Below are positions 12,777 through 23,755 of a DNA stretch of 64,000 nt, in pieces; within the stretch, counting starts at the first letter, position 1; each line of letters begins with the position of its first letter. The notes beneath the pieces are model-generated. The model searched no databases. It was not told the origin of the DNA and worked only from the letters and a program-made list of their open reading frames with translations. The position numbers and the translations under genes were made by a program. Location: positions 38,108,459 through 38,172,458 of the forward strand of contig CM046354.1 of NCBI GenBank assembly GCA_025403435.1, read 5' to 3'. The DNA comes from Artocarpus heterophyllus. Lineage: Eukaryota > Streptophyta > Magnoliopsida > Rosales > Moraceae.

Positions 12777-13445
12777 ACTTGACCTTAGAACACAAAGAAA
12801 AATGAATTATTCATGGCGAAGTTGATTTCCAATGAGATAGGGTCAGAACCATCACTACTGATTTATTTTCCAATGTATGAAAAATCGAAACCTAGAACTG
12901 CTCTGGCGCCTATCTGAAAACCACATAAACTAAACTCTCAAAAAATGAAGAGAAATTTATGTCAACTTAATCCCAAGAAAATAAATAAAACAAAACCCAC
13001 CAACAACATGAATATGACAATCATAAAAAAATTTGTTCATGCGAACAAGCAAATACCTCAGACAATCACTATTGAACCTGAACAGAAACCAAAATCAGCA
13101 CAAGACTTTACTCAATAAAACATGTTACAAAAGCACCGCGTCACAAATCTTGAAAATCCATTCATGAAAGCCTAACCTTAAGTTTCATTTTTTTCCCCCA
13201 ATTCCAATTCGAGACCAAAAATTCGATAAAAGTTTCGTTTTCTATATCAGGAGAACTCAAACTCAAATTAGCATGGCGCAAATTGGGATCTTGCAATCCG
13301 TGACGTAGATCAAAGAGGGGAAAAAAAATTGAAGAAAACAAAGAACTTTCATTTTTCAGTTCAAGAACTCGGAAATACCTGCAAATCTCTCCCCTCTTAT
13401 CTGCTTTCTCCTTCTTGTCTTTGCTAGGTTAATTCTCGTTGAGAC
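12777..13445 (-). other. 5' UTR, 5' UTR intron and likely transcription start region of SINE1
   Basis: On the minus strand a good donor (GCAG then GTATTT) begins an intron at 13378. An acceptor (CTAAG) ends at 12784, seven bases before the ATG. The leader exon upstream of 13379 is rich in CT and GA tracts, as is common in plant 5' UTRs. Exact transcription start and any additional leader exon are unknown. Confidence 0.5.
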
Positions 13446-14352
13446 AGAGTGAGAGAAAGAGAGGGAAAAGAGACAAGTAACGTTCGCTTGAGAGGAATTT
13501 TGATTTTGAGGTTGAACTCAGCGCGGAGACTTCGGGGTGTTTGTCTGACTCTGATTGGGTATTCCTTTTCCGGGTTAGTGGAGCCGCTACCGTGCATTTT
13601 AAAATCTTTTATTCAAATTACACCGCCATCCTTTCCCTGTGGGCCTCGTAAACTTAATTCTTGTTGGACGATAATACCCCTTTTAAGTTTTATTTTCATT
13701 TTCTTCTCTTTTTTTTGTTTTTTTGGGCACCGGGTCCCATACTTTTCGACTATTGATGTTTATAACCCGAAATGCCAAAACCTAAATGTTGAAACTTTTT
13801 AAATTTTATGAGAGAAAATATTACAGCAAAATTTGTTCGAACAATGTATTTGGAATGTTAGTTAAGACTAATTGGTTCTAAAGAACTACAATATAAAGCT
13901 TTCAACAACTATAATAAAAAACAAAACTTTGCTACAGTTTAAAGATCTCACATGCTATAATTCTTAAATTTAAAACTTTATTTCTAACCAATTTGCCAAA
14001 TAGCTTATAAAACTTTTTGGTTTGAAGTTCAAACTATTCCCAAATGAGCTTTAGGTTCCATTTTAAAGACTCCCAAACTTTGCTACAGTATAAAGATCTC
14101 ACATGCTACAGTTCTTAAATTTAAAACTTTATTTCTAATCAATTTGCAAAACGGCTTATAAAACTTTTTGGTCCGAGGTTCGAACTGTTCCCAAATGAGC
14201 TTTAGGTTCCATTTTAAAAAAAATTGAATAATTTGGGCCCTAAACTTTTATTTTTTTTTTTTTAGTTTTAGGTTTCCTTTTTTAATGTTTGTATATTTTG
14301 GTCCTCAAACTCTATTGCTCTTTATTTGGTTCATTGATTCGAATATGGTGGT
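13446..14352. other. intergenic region upstream of SINE1
   Basis: It probably holds the SINE1 promoter near its left end. The rest is AT-rich and contains a 151-bp-period tandem duplication, listed separately. A plus-strand open stretch at 13449-13802 has no recognisable domain. Confidence 0.5.
13926..14222 (+). repeat. two-copy direct tandem repeat, period 151 bp
   Basis: Copies start at 13926 and 14077, both with ACTTTGCTACAG, and both end with AGCTTTAGGTTCCATTTTAAA. They differ at scattered positions (for example GGTTTGAAGTTC against GGTCCGAGGTTC), so the duplication is not recent. The words resemble miniature transposons elsewhere in the window (TTTGAAC/CTACAGT/CACATGCTA), suggesting a duplicated MITE-like unit. 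Confidence 0.75.
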
Positions 14353-16381
14353 TGTTAGAAACACGGTGCGCAACGGAATTTTAAAAATTTTTCATCAAAG
14401 TAATTTTCAAAACACAAGTTTGACATGTTATATGTATAAATTAGACAGATCTTACTAACCTCTGTGTGTTGAAGAACCTCTGCAACCTGTGTAGAGAAGT
14501 AACGTTCTAGAAGAGCCTCAATCAACTGATCTTCTTTGCTATTCTCTATCCACAACCAGAGTGAGTGTGGGCTCACACGTACAGCTCTTCCACCGGTGAC
14601 TCTCCTTCCAACCAAGAGAGAGAACCCAAAGCTAGTATTCGTGATTTGTGAACAAAAGCTCTCAGGGAGTTTTTTAAATGCTCACTAGAAGAGTATCACT
14701 CTTAATCTCTCAATTGATCTAAGTAAATCATGAGACTCATTCCCTTTATATATCCATTGGTCCTGGGGTCAGTCCTTATCAGATTAGGTCTCAAAAACTC
14801 GAAACAGAATCAAGTTCGGATCAATATCTGATAAGATCTGCGTGAAACGCGTAATCTTATCTCTCGTTGATCGGCAAGCCGAACAGGCTCCATCGGTAGG
14901 CTAAACTCGTCATTCGACAGGCCGAACTCGTCCGGCAGGCCGAACTCCCAAGAAAAAATCTCCGCGAATCTTTTATTTTCCACCCAAGATTCTAAAGGAT
15001 AAAGTCTCAGTTTTGATTCAAACAACCCAATAGATAAGTTATCTTATCAAAACAAACTTTATCAAGATAATCTCTAAGACAATAAATCAATTCACAATAA
15101 TTCTACAAGTTTATCTTGATCTAATTTATCCAAAATTAAATCAACTGATAAACAGACAAGAATTATCCGATCCCAATAATTCAACAAGTTTATTTTAAAT
15201 TAATTTTATTACAAAATTAATTCAACCAATAAACAGACATGAATTATTTGATTCTTACAAATTTTAAACCAATCTGATAATTCCGACATAAGTCACCAAT
15301 TATTAGAAAAGCACGCCGTGTCGTTATAAGATTTTGTGAGCTAGCAAAGGGGACCAAAATGGACCTATAATGTTCAAGCTCATAATAATTATGAAACCCA
15401 ATATCCCAGATATACATTTCACAATTATCAACTCCAATGTTACTCCACTAAAAGCTTGGAGCTGCACTCTCAAACTTTATAGAATTATGAAGCTCGTGTA
15501 GCTAAGTCTCCATGACATATCATAATGTATCGTATCCCCATATAATAATCCATAATCGGCTTAAGGACAAGTTCTATCTTACCTTCCCGATTATTTTTAT
15601 CTTACGTTCCATTGTCTCACCATTAGAAAACTTATCATCCAAAGATAGTATACCACTCGGTTACACCTATGTATCCAAATGGTTAAGCGCTCCAGTTTTC
15701 CAATTTCAAGACAACGCATATGAGAGGATATCATTACTCCTAAAGAGGAGCTATGAATTCCATATCTATGAATAACAAGTCTACGCTATCAAGAGTCATG
15801 CCTCCAACGTACCGGCATGCATACCACTATAGAGATGTGGGAGTCACCCATTGGTACATCAAAAGACACAAGTCGAAACAACAGGCCCACTGTTTATCTC
15901 AGGATTAAGATACAATACAAGTGATTTTTTAAAGTGAATCGATTTGTCAAGACAGAATTATTAATCTAAATCAATTCACTTTATGTCCCGATTTAACACA
16001 TCGTCACCTATAACAACGCGCCAATGTTACTATTCATAGAGTCCAACTCCAATGGTCAAGACAAACCATCTCCCAAAAGAGATATAGACAACATAACAAT
16101 CTTTACATGAATAAAGCGCCCAACTTTATTCCCTCGATTGCGGATCATATGTTTTAGACCGTCACCTTAAGAATCGTGTCTTCTGCATAATCAGTTCATC
16201 ATATACCCAATTCTTAAGGTTTAGACTGATAGTCTTAGACTATTGTTTGCTTATCATACATTCAACAAATATGAACGTAAAGAGGACAAGATTTGGTATA
16301 TAAATGAATAAATTCTTTATTGATAAAAATATCTCCAAAAATATATTATATTTTTACTCCTTAAGGCATACATGTCTAACA
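14353..16381 (-). mobile_element. solo LTR of a long-LTR Ty1-copia family (2,029 bp)
   Basis: The plus strand reads TGTTAGAAAC... to ...ACATGTCTAACA. The same unit of 2,034 bp is the 3' LTR of the copia element at 60886-62919, which fixes the family and shows that this copy is in minus orientation. It is bounded by a perfect 5-bp duplication, GTGGT at 14348-14352 and 16382-16386, with no internal region, so it formed by LTR-LTR recombination after insertion. Minor open reading frames inside (14355-14615, 14810-15025, 15512-15775) recur in other copies but show no domain. A cluster of GGCAGGCCGAAC-like motifs lies at about 14869-14950. Confidence 0.9.
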
Positions 16382-17328
16382 GTGGTTTGAGATGGAAATT
16401 GGAAAATTTGAAAGGTGTTATTTAAGCTTGCATTTCGAACTAATGTTTGGATAAAATTTATTTTGGTTTTGAAAAGGGAATAAAATCTGATATTATTTTC
16501 CAATATATATTGAGAAAATGAAATTTTTGGTGTACTGAAAATAATGAGTTAAAAATTGAACCCAGAAATGAGTTTGAAGATCTTGAAAATAAATGGGTGG
16601 TGATTACAAAAATTTTCCTCTTTTTGGCTCAACGAGTTTAATCTAAGGTTCAAAACAGACATTTTTTTAAACCAAACACCCTCTTGTCTAAAATTTTGGG
16701 TTTAAAATTCGTAAGACATTTAAACTATTTCTTGGTACTTCAAATATTTTAGCATTTGGCAACACCGATTCAAATCGACCTGTTCACTTCAAACTGAATC
16801 TAGTGGTTGACAAGTCATAAAAAAAAACGGTTCAAACAACTCGGTTTAAGTCACCATCCTCATTCAAATCCATTTGCTAAAGTAAAAACATTTTTACCTT
16901 TTATTTTATTCCTCTCTTTTGACTCAAGCTTAAAAATGTGTTTGGTAGAATGGATAGGCGTAGAGAGAGAGAGGTTAGGAGAGATCCTCAATCCATTGTT
17001 TCGATAGACGAAAGAGAGGTGGGAGAGCAGAATGGAGAGAAAGCCTCTCCATTAGGGCCCACCATTTTGGATTATTCCAATAATGGAAAGATTCAATAAA
17101 TCTACCCAATTTAAATTTAAAAAAAAAAAAAACCTTGTTACCCTCCAAAATAAATTATTAGCCAATAGTAAAATGCACAATTTAGTAATTAGGCATATCA
17201 ATATCATCTATTCTTCCAACTCTCTTTCTCTCATAACAAACAACATGAAGGATTACTATAAACTTTTTCATCTTTCACATTCCTCAACTTTCCTACTCTC
17301 TCTAACTTTCCTACTATTCATCTCTTTT
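16382..17328. other. intergenic stretch without a recognised gene
   Basis: The DNA is AT-rich. A segment beginning about 16935 (TGTGTTTGGTAGAATGGATAG) with purine-rich GAGAGAG runs to about 17075 has the flavour of a hAT-type MITE, but no clear inverted terminal repeat pair was found. Confidence 0.45.
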
Positions 17329-18027
17329 ATTGAAAAACGAGCACACAGTGGATTTTAAAAAATTAATTAAAACCTTTTTGTAAAAACAAGTTAGACATGC
17401 TATGTATAGAAATTAATTTACTATCTTTGTACCTCTTAGTAGACTAGAAACTACACTTTTGACAGAATGAATTTTCTCAAAACTACTATGAAAGAATTCA
17501 ACTAAAAGAGCCTTAACCAACTAGACTTCCTTGTTATTCTTTTTTCCACAATCGGGATGCAAGTGGTTGGATGTCGTTTAGTCTTTCCTCCTTGGCACCA
17601 TTTCCTTCCAACCACTAGATAAGACTAAGGATTATTGTTCAAGATGTTAAATAATAAGCCTACGAAAGTTACGGAGTTTCTCTCACTAAAATACTCTCTT
17701 TAAACCTCATAAATGATCTAATAGACAATAGAAAAACATTTCGTTTATATAGAAGTCAGATTGGGATTTATTCTTATCGTATTAGGCTTCAAAATTCGAG
17801 TTTGGATTAAATCTCATCATAAAACCACTTCAGGCATAGATTGCTGACTTGGCAGGGGCAGTCAACTGGATTACACCATGTCTGATCGACCGAGCTGACG
17901 TGGAAGACAAGACCACGTGTTCTTTAGCTCCTAAATAGTTATCTAATCCACCTGTTTGAACCGATTAGATAATTACTACTTTATTTGACTCGGATATCCT
18001 TCATAGAGCCTCAATTTTAATTCAATA
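17329..18027 (-). mobile_element. diverged LTR fragment related to the long-LTR copia family
   Basis: The start, TTGAAAAACGAGCACACAGTGG, followed by ACAAGTTAGACATGCTAT, parallels the outer end of the 21084-22600 LTR (TTGAAAAAATAGTGTGCAGTGG and ACAAGTTTGACATGCTAT). Similar order continues through CCACAATCGGGATG and CCTTCCAACCA to a final AATTTTAATTCAATAG. It stops after about 700 bp, so about two thirds of the LTR is absent. It is clearly older than the other copies and may represent a sister family. Confidence 0.65.
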
Positions 18028-18257
18028 GAAAATTTCAAACTAGTACCATCTATTATAGCAAAATTTGAGTTTGGTACCCTATGTTTTGTAATATTTTATA
18101 TTAATACCTCGACTTTTTAAAAAAACCTTTTTTAGTACCCATAGGCTTTTTTGGGACAAAAAAGACCCAAGTACTTTTATTGTATAAAAGAATCAGTTGA
18201 CCTAAAAATTTTAAACAAAAAAAATAATTTTAAAACACTCATAACACAAAAAGGGGA

Positions 18258-19235
18258 AACTGAAAAGAATGGAAATTTAAAAATCAGAGCACCACTTACG
18301 GATCAAAGCCCATCTCCAAACCCCTATAAACAACAACAACCCAGTTGTGAGACAACCCAAAACTACCCAAAACAGGAAGGGCCCACCAAATCATGAACAA
18401 CAACAACAAAAAAATGGCAAGACCTAGAACCAGACATCACCACCAAACAAGAACGGAGGAAGAAGAAGAGGACGAGGTGATTGGAAATCTGACCAAAATG
18501 ACGTTTTTATGATGAGACCCAATTCAATATTAAATCCAGTGAAAATAGAGATGGCATTGGTGTGGGTTCTGGTTTTGGTTCTTGTAAATTAATGGACATG
18601 GGTTTTCCAACTTCAAGCAAATCTTTAACCTTTGCTCAAAGGCCTGGTTTTGGTCAAATTGGTGCATAGATTGTTGTTAAAGCCAACCAATTGTTTGTTA
18701 AGTTACTGACCACGGGCTTAAACTAGTATGATGTAAGCTCTATTTTCTATCTCTCTTTCTCTTTCTCTCTCTATCTCTCTTTTAAGACAAAATAAAGATT
18801 TCATTTTTATTGAAATTGATCTAGGCCTATTTAATTGACATTCAATGTGCATAACTGGGTTTTTTTTTTCCCTAAACTTGTCCTTTTCTTCCATTTGCAT
18901 TTATTATTTTTTTTGGAAGCATTGGCCTTCAATTTTATTCTTATTTTTGGGATGCCTTTTCACTATTAGTGATCTGTATTATTATTATTATTATTATTAT
19001 TTTGGTTTTGTTTTGTTTGCAGGTGACCAAAACTTTTGAAGTGGCATCAAGGACTATGAACAGGGCTATAATGGTAGAACTTGTGAGGCTGTACAAAGAG
19101 TCTAACTTAGATATAAGACTTCCTGCTTATGATGGCAAAAAAAGTATGTATATAGCTAATGAGCTTCCCTTTGCTTGGAAGGAGTTCACCATTAACCTTC
19201 TTGATGATGAAGATGGAATTAACGGTCCCAAGAAT
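18258..19235 (+). pseudogene. AGO10: 5' fragment of an AGO10-clade ARGONAUTE gene
   Basis: This matches the N-terminal part of AGO10 (PINHEAD/ZWILLE), an RNA-silencing protein that sequesters miR165/166. Recognisable blocks in order are NQTSPPNKN, GRRRGRGDWKSDQNDVFM, MDMGFPTSSKSLTFAQRPGF, IVVKANQLFVK, then across an intron (18733-19022, GTAAGC to TTTGCAG) VTKTFEVASRTMNRAIM, ELVRLYKESN, RLPAYDGKKS and LPFAWKEFTINLLDDEDG. The fragment covers the N domain only; PAZ, MID and PIWI are absent. In-frame stops lie at 18425-18427, 18667-18669 and 18724-18726, and a frameshift falls between about 18520 and 18590. The splice signals are still present, so it is a genomic copy, not a processed one. It is flanked on both sides by LTRs of one copia family. 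It cannot make a working ARGONAUTE. The clade call is from memory of AGO10 motifs. Confidence 0.8.
18977..19002. repeat. (TAT)n microsatellite in the AGO10-like intron
   Basis: About eight ATT units lie just upstream of the intron's 3' acceptor. Confidence 0.85.
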
Positions 19236-19356
19236 GTAAATTTCCATTCTTTTCGTTTTCCCCCTTTTGTGTTATAAGGGTTTAAAATTATTTTTTTGAT
19301 TAATTTTTTTAGGTCAATTGATTCTTTTATACAATAAGATATTTGGGTCTTTTTCT

Positions 19357-20748
19357 TATTGAAAAAATAGTACGCAGCGAAATTTTAAAAATTTTACATC
19401 AGAGTATTTTTCAAAACACAAGTTTGATATGCTATATGCATAAATTAAACAGATTTTACTAACCTTTGTGTTTCGAAGAACCCTCGCAAAACGTGAAGAG
19501 AAGTAATGTTCCAGAAGAGCCACAACCAACTGGTCTTCTTTGTTATTCTCTTTCCACGACCGGAGTGAGTGTGAGCTCATACGTACAGCTCTTCCACTAG
19601 GTGACTCTCCTTCCAACCAATCGAGAGAACCCAAAGTAAGTGTTCGTGATTTGTGAACAAAAGCTCTTAGGGAGTTTTTAGATTCTCACTAGCAGAGTAT
19701 CACTCTTAATCTCTCAATTGATCTTAGTAACTTTTAAGACTTACTCCTTTTATATAGAGATTGGTCATGGGGTCAGTCTTTATCAGATTAGGTATCAAAA
19801 ACTCAAAACAGAATCAAGTTCGAATCAATATATGATAATATCCGCGTGGAAAAGCGTAACCTTATCCTTCACTCATCGACAGGGCGATCAGCCTGATCAG
19901 CAGGCCTAACAGTCCCTATCGACAGGCCGAACACGTAGATCAACTAGCCGAACTGTCGATAAAAAATCTCCACAAAACTTTTATTTTTCACCCGAGATTT
20001 TATAGGATAAAGTCTTAGTTTTAATTCAAATAACCCAATAGAAAAGTTATCTAATTAAAACAACTTTATCTAGATAATCTCTAAGAAAATAAATAAATTT
20101 TTAATAATTCTACAAGTTTATTTTGATCTAATTTATCTAAAATTAAATCAACTGATAAACAGACAAGAATTATCCCATCCCAATAATTCAACAAGTTTAT
20201 CTTGAATCAATTTTATCACAAAATTAATTCAACCAATAAACAGATATGAATTATCTAATTCTTCCAAATTTTAACCAATCTGATAAATCTTACATAAGTC
20301 ATCAATTATTTGAAAAGCACGCCGTGTCGTTACAGGATGTTGTGAGCTAGCAAAGGGGATCAAATGGACCTATATAGTTCAAGTTCCCGATAATTATGAA
20401 ACCCAATATCCTAGATATACATTTCATAATTATCAACTCCAACGCTACTCCACTAAAAGCTTGGAGCTGCACTTTCGAACTACATAGAATTATGAAGCTC
20501 GTATAGCTAAGTCTCCATGACATATCATAGTGTATCGTATCCCCATATGATAATCCATAATCGGCTTAAGGACAAGTTCTGTTTTACCCTCCCGATTATT
20601 TTTATCTTACGTTCCATTATCTCACCATCAGAAAACTTACTATCTAATGACAATATACCATTCAGTTACACCTATGTATCCAAATGGTTGAGCGCTCCAG
20701 TTTTTCAATTACAGGATAAAGCATATAAGATGATATCATTACTCCTAA
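19357..20748 (-). mobile_element. truncated LTR (3' side of the copia relic)
   Basis: It matches the outer 1.4 kb of the 2.03-kb LTR, then breaks off after ACTCCTAAA at about 20749, where the full LTR continues with AGAGGAGCTATG. The part next to the polypurine tract is missing. The first base pair of the LTR end is altered (TATTG for TGTTG). Confidence 0.75.
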
Positions 20749-21083
20749 ATAATAATTCCTAGACGGAGATGATAGTCCGCCATCTAATTACATGAAAAAC
20801 CTAGATGCATATTTTAACCTCTAAGGAACCATAACCGGTATAAATTAATTAATTAATAAATAATTAAATAAGAATTTAATCAACCATAATTAATTAATAA
20901 ACATTCACCATATAATTCATCACAACATATAATTATGACAACATATAATTATATAGAAACCTAGAGTGCCAACTCTCTATAAAATTAATTCAAGTATAGG
21001 AGAGATTAAGATCACAAAATTTATGCATATAACATGATCACAAACTCGTAAATTTATGTAAAAACCATTGTTCTAATACCAAT
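20749..21083 (-). mobile_element. leader region and primer-binding site of the copia relic
   Basis: On the minus strand the LTR end at 21084 is followed by ATTGGTATTAGAACAATGG. The TTGGTATTAGAACA core at 21070-21083 resembles the initiator-Met tRNA primer site (usual core TGGTATCAGAGC) with changes. The rest is AT-rich untranslated leader with ATTAATTAAT runs. Confidence 0.6.
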
Positions 21084-22600
21084 TGTTGAAAAAATAGTGT
21101 GCAGTGGAGTTTTAAAAATTTTACATCAGAGTGTTTTCTAAAACACAAGTTTGACATGCTATATACATAAATTAACCAGATCTTACTAACATTTGTGTAC
21201 CGAAGAACTCTTGCAAAACGTGAAGAGAAGTAACGTTCAAGAAGAGCCTCAAACAACTAGTCTTCTTTACTATTCTCTATCCACAACAGGAGTGAGTGTA
21301 GGCTCACACGTACAGCTCTCCCACCGATGACTCTCCTTCCAACCAATCGAGAGAACCCAACGCAAGTGTTCATGATTTGTGAACAAAAGCTCTTAGAGAG
21401 TTTTCAGATTCTCACTAGCAGAGTATCTCTCTTAATCTATCAATTGATATAAGTAACTTGTGAGAATCACTCCCTATTTATAGTGGTTGGTCCTAGGGTC
21501 AGTCCTCATCAGATTAGGTCTTAAAATTTAAATCAAAATCAAATTTCGATCAATATCAAATAAGATCCGCATGAAAACACGTGATCTTAGCCTTCGTTGA
21601 TAATTATCAAACCCAATATCCCAGATATATATTTCATAATTATCAACTCCAACGCTACTCCACTAAAAGCTTGGAGCTGCACTCTTGAACTACATAGAAT
21701 TACGAAGCTCGTATAGCTAAGTCTCCATGATATATCATACTGTATCGTATCCCCATATGATAATCCATAATCGGCTTAAGGACAAGTTTTGTTTTACTTT
21801 CCCGATTATTTTTATCTTACGTTCCATTATCTCACCATCAGAAAACTTACTATCCAATGGCAGTATACCATTCGGTTAAACCTATGTATCCAAATGGTTG
21901 AGCACTCCAGTTTTTCAATTACAGGATAATGCATATAAGAGGATATCATTACTCGTAAAGAGCAACTATGGATTCTATATCTATGAATAACAGGTCTACA
22001 CTATCAAGAGTCATGCCTCCAACGTACCGGCATGCATACCACTATTAAGATGTAGGTGTCACCCTTTGGTACATCAAAAGACACAAGCCAAGTCAACGGG
22101 CCCACTGTTCATCTCAAGATTAAGATACAACACAAATGATTGTCTAAAGTGAATCGATTTGCCGAGATAGAATTATTAATCCAAATCAATTCACCTTATG
22201 TCCTGATCCAACACATCGTCACTTATGACAACGTGCCAATGTTTCTATTCATGGAGTCCACATCCGATGGTCAAGACAAACCATCTCCCAAAAGGGATAT
22301 AGACAACATAACAATCTTTGCATGAATAAAGTGCCTAACTTTATTCCCTCAATTGCGGATTGTATGATTTAGACCATCACCTTAAGAATCGTGTCTTCCG
22401 CATAATCCGTCCATCATATGCCTAATTGTTAAAGGTTTAGACCGACAGTCTCAGATTATTGTTTGCTTAACATACATTCAACAAATATGAACATAAAGAG
22501 GATAAGATTTGGTATATAAATAATGAATAAATTCTTTATTGATAAAAATGTCTCCAAAAACTTATTACATTTTTACTCCTTAGGGCATACATGTCTAACA
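21084..22600 (-). mobile_element. LTR (5' side of the copia relic) with an internal deletion
   Basis: The ends are TGTTGAAAAA and ATGTCTAACA. It is about 1.5 kb against 2.03 kb for full copies. The missing 0.5 kb corresponds to a junction near 21600, where TCGTTGA is joined directly to TAATTATCAAACCC. The GGCCGAAC motif cluster of the other copies is lost with this deletion. Confidence 0.75.
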
Positions 22601-22609
22601 AAAACTCCT

Positions 22610-23176
22610 CTAGTACTTAACATTAAACCTGGTGTCTTGATCGGATGTGATGGACAAAGGAACTCCGTGCAATCTCACTATATTCTGTAGATACAACTCC
22701 TTGAGAACTTTCCTCGAACACGTCGACCTGAACGGGATAAAATAGGCCGATTTCGTTAACCTATCAACCATGACCCAAACTACATCGTGCCGCTGCTCCG
22801 TCCTTGGCAAACCTGTGAGAAAATCCATCATCACATGCTCCCATTTTCACCTTAGAATAGGAAGCGGCTGAAGCTCACCTGTAGGCTTCTAATGCTCGGC
22901 TTTCACCTGGAGACATGTCGTACACCTGGCCACGTACTCTCGAACATCTTTCTTCATACTCCTCCACCAATATTGCCTCTTCAAATCACGATATATCTTT
23001 GTGTTCTGAAGATTAATGGCGAACTTAGACTTATAAGCTTCGTCCATAACGGCATTCGTCACCTCTGCGATTGCTGGAACTGTGAGACGCTCCGGAAAAT
23101 ACAACGATCCATCTGCATGCACTCTCCATTTTTCAAACTGCTTTCCGTTCTGAATCTGCTTCCAAATCCCCTGCAA
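22610..23176 (-). pseudogene. gypsy integrase fragment (zinc-binding N-terminus and part of the DDE core)
   Basis: The N-terminal zinc domain is recognisable by YRDLKRQYWW, then CTTCLQVKAEH with both cysteines. The two histidine positions before it read Y and N (EAYKSKFAINLQ), so the HHCC zinc site is destroyed. After a break near 22840-22890 the core gives MDFLTGLPRTEQRHDVVWVM, VDRLTKSAYFIPF (first catalytic Asp) and SDQDTRF (second). The frame ends at the copia junction before the catalytic Glu. Confidence 0.85.
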
Positions 23177-23461
23177 ATGCTAGTCCTGCCACTGATTCTG
23201 CTTCACCATCTGAACAAGAACTGGGGTCGCTTCCATGTGGTACATCAAAACTCGATCATAGTCTTCATAATACTGCAGTCTATAGTCGCTCACTATCGCG
23301 TCCCTGCTTTAGTTTTCAAGAGCCAATCAAGCTAGAATCCCTGAAGACTTCCTGCTAAGCGCATCCGCAACCACATTAGCTTTCCCAAGATGGTACTGCA
23401 ACGTGAAATCATAATCCTCTATGTACTCCATCCATCTCCACTGCCTCAAGTTAAGATCCCT

Positions 23462-23752
23462 CTAAGTGAACAGATACCTCAAACTCTTATGATCAAAGAA
23501 GACCTGAAACGTTGCCCCATATAAATAACATCTCCAAATCTTCAGCACGTGAATCATCGCTACGAGCTCCAAGTCGTGAGTAGGATAATTCCGCTCGTGA
23601 GGTCGTAGTTGTCTCGATCTGTACACCACCACACGTCCATGCTGCATTAACACGCATCCAAGTCTGCGTCCTGAAGCATCTGTAAAAACCTCGTACGGCT
23701 CATCACTGCTAGGAATAACCAATCCTGGGGTTGAGGTCAACCGATTCTTCAA
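23462..23752 (-). pseudogene. gypsy RNase H fragment
   Basis: The minus frame gives [20 protein letters not shown], then the RNase H block [18 protein letters not shown] and [10 protein letters not shown]. It follows RT directly (4 bp apart in a shifted or stopped frame), as in gypsy pol. Catalytic-type Asp and Glu residues (TDAS, HDLEL) are present, but the frame is closed at both ends. Confidence 0.85.
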
Positions 23753-23755
23753 TTC

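Larger units (their letters stand above)
19357..22600 (-). mobile_element. internally deleted Ty1-copia relic of the long-LTR family
   Basis: Two LTR-related segments (19357-20748 and 21084-22600) flank a 335-bp internal piece that holds a primer-binding site but no coding sequence. Orientation is minus. The outer flanks do not match (TTTCT left, AAAAC right). The right edge abuts gypsy integrase sequence and the left abuts AGO10-like intron, so this is a recombined remnant and not a clean insertion. Confidence 0.75.

Noticed and set aside
13449..13802. Plus-strand 117-codon open frame in the SINE1 upstream region
   Set aside because: The product is low-complexity with a Phe/Ser run and no domain, and it overlaps SINE1 leader sequence.
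18845..19277. Open frames starting in the TAT repeat before the AGO10-like exon
   Set aside because: Their N-termini are translated intron and microsatellite; only the part from 19023 is ancestral coding sequence.
14355..22325. Repeated small frames in the long copia LTRs (for example 14355-14615, 15512-15775, 20517-20762, 62049-62306)
   Set aside because: They recur because the LTR recurs. Lengths and ends differ between copies and no domain is seen.
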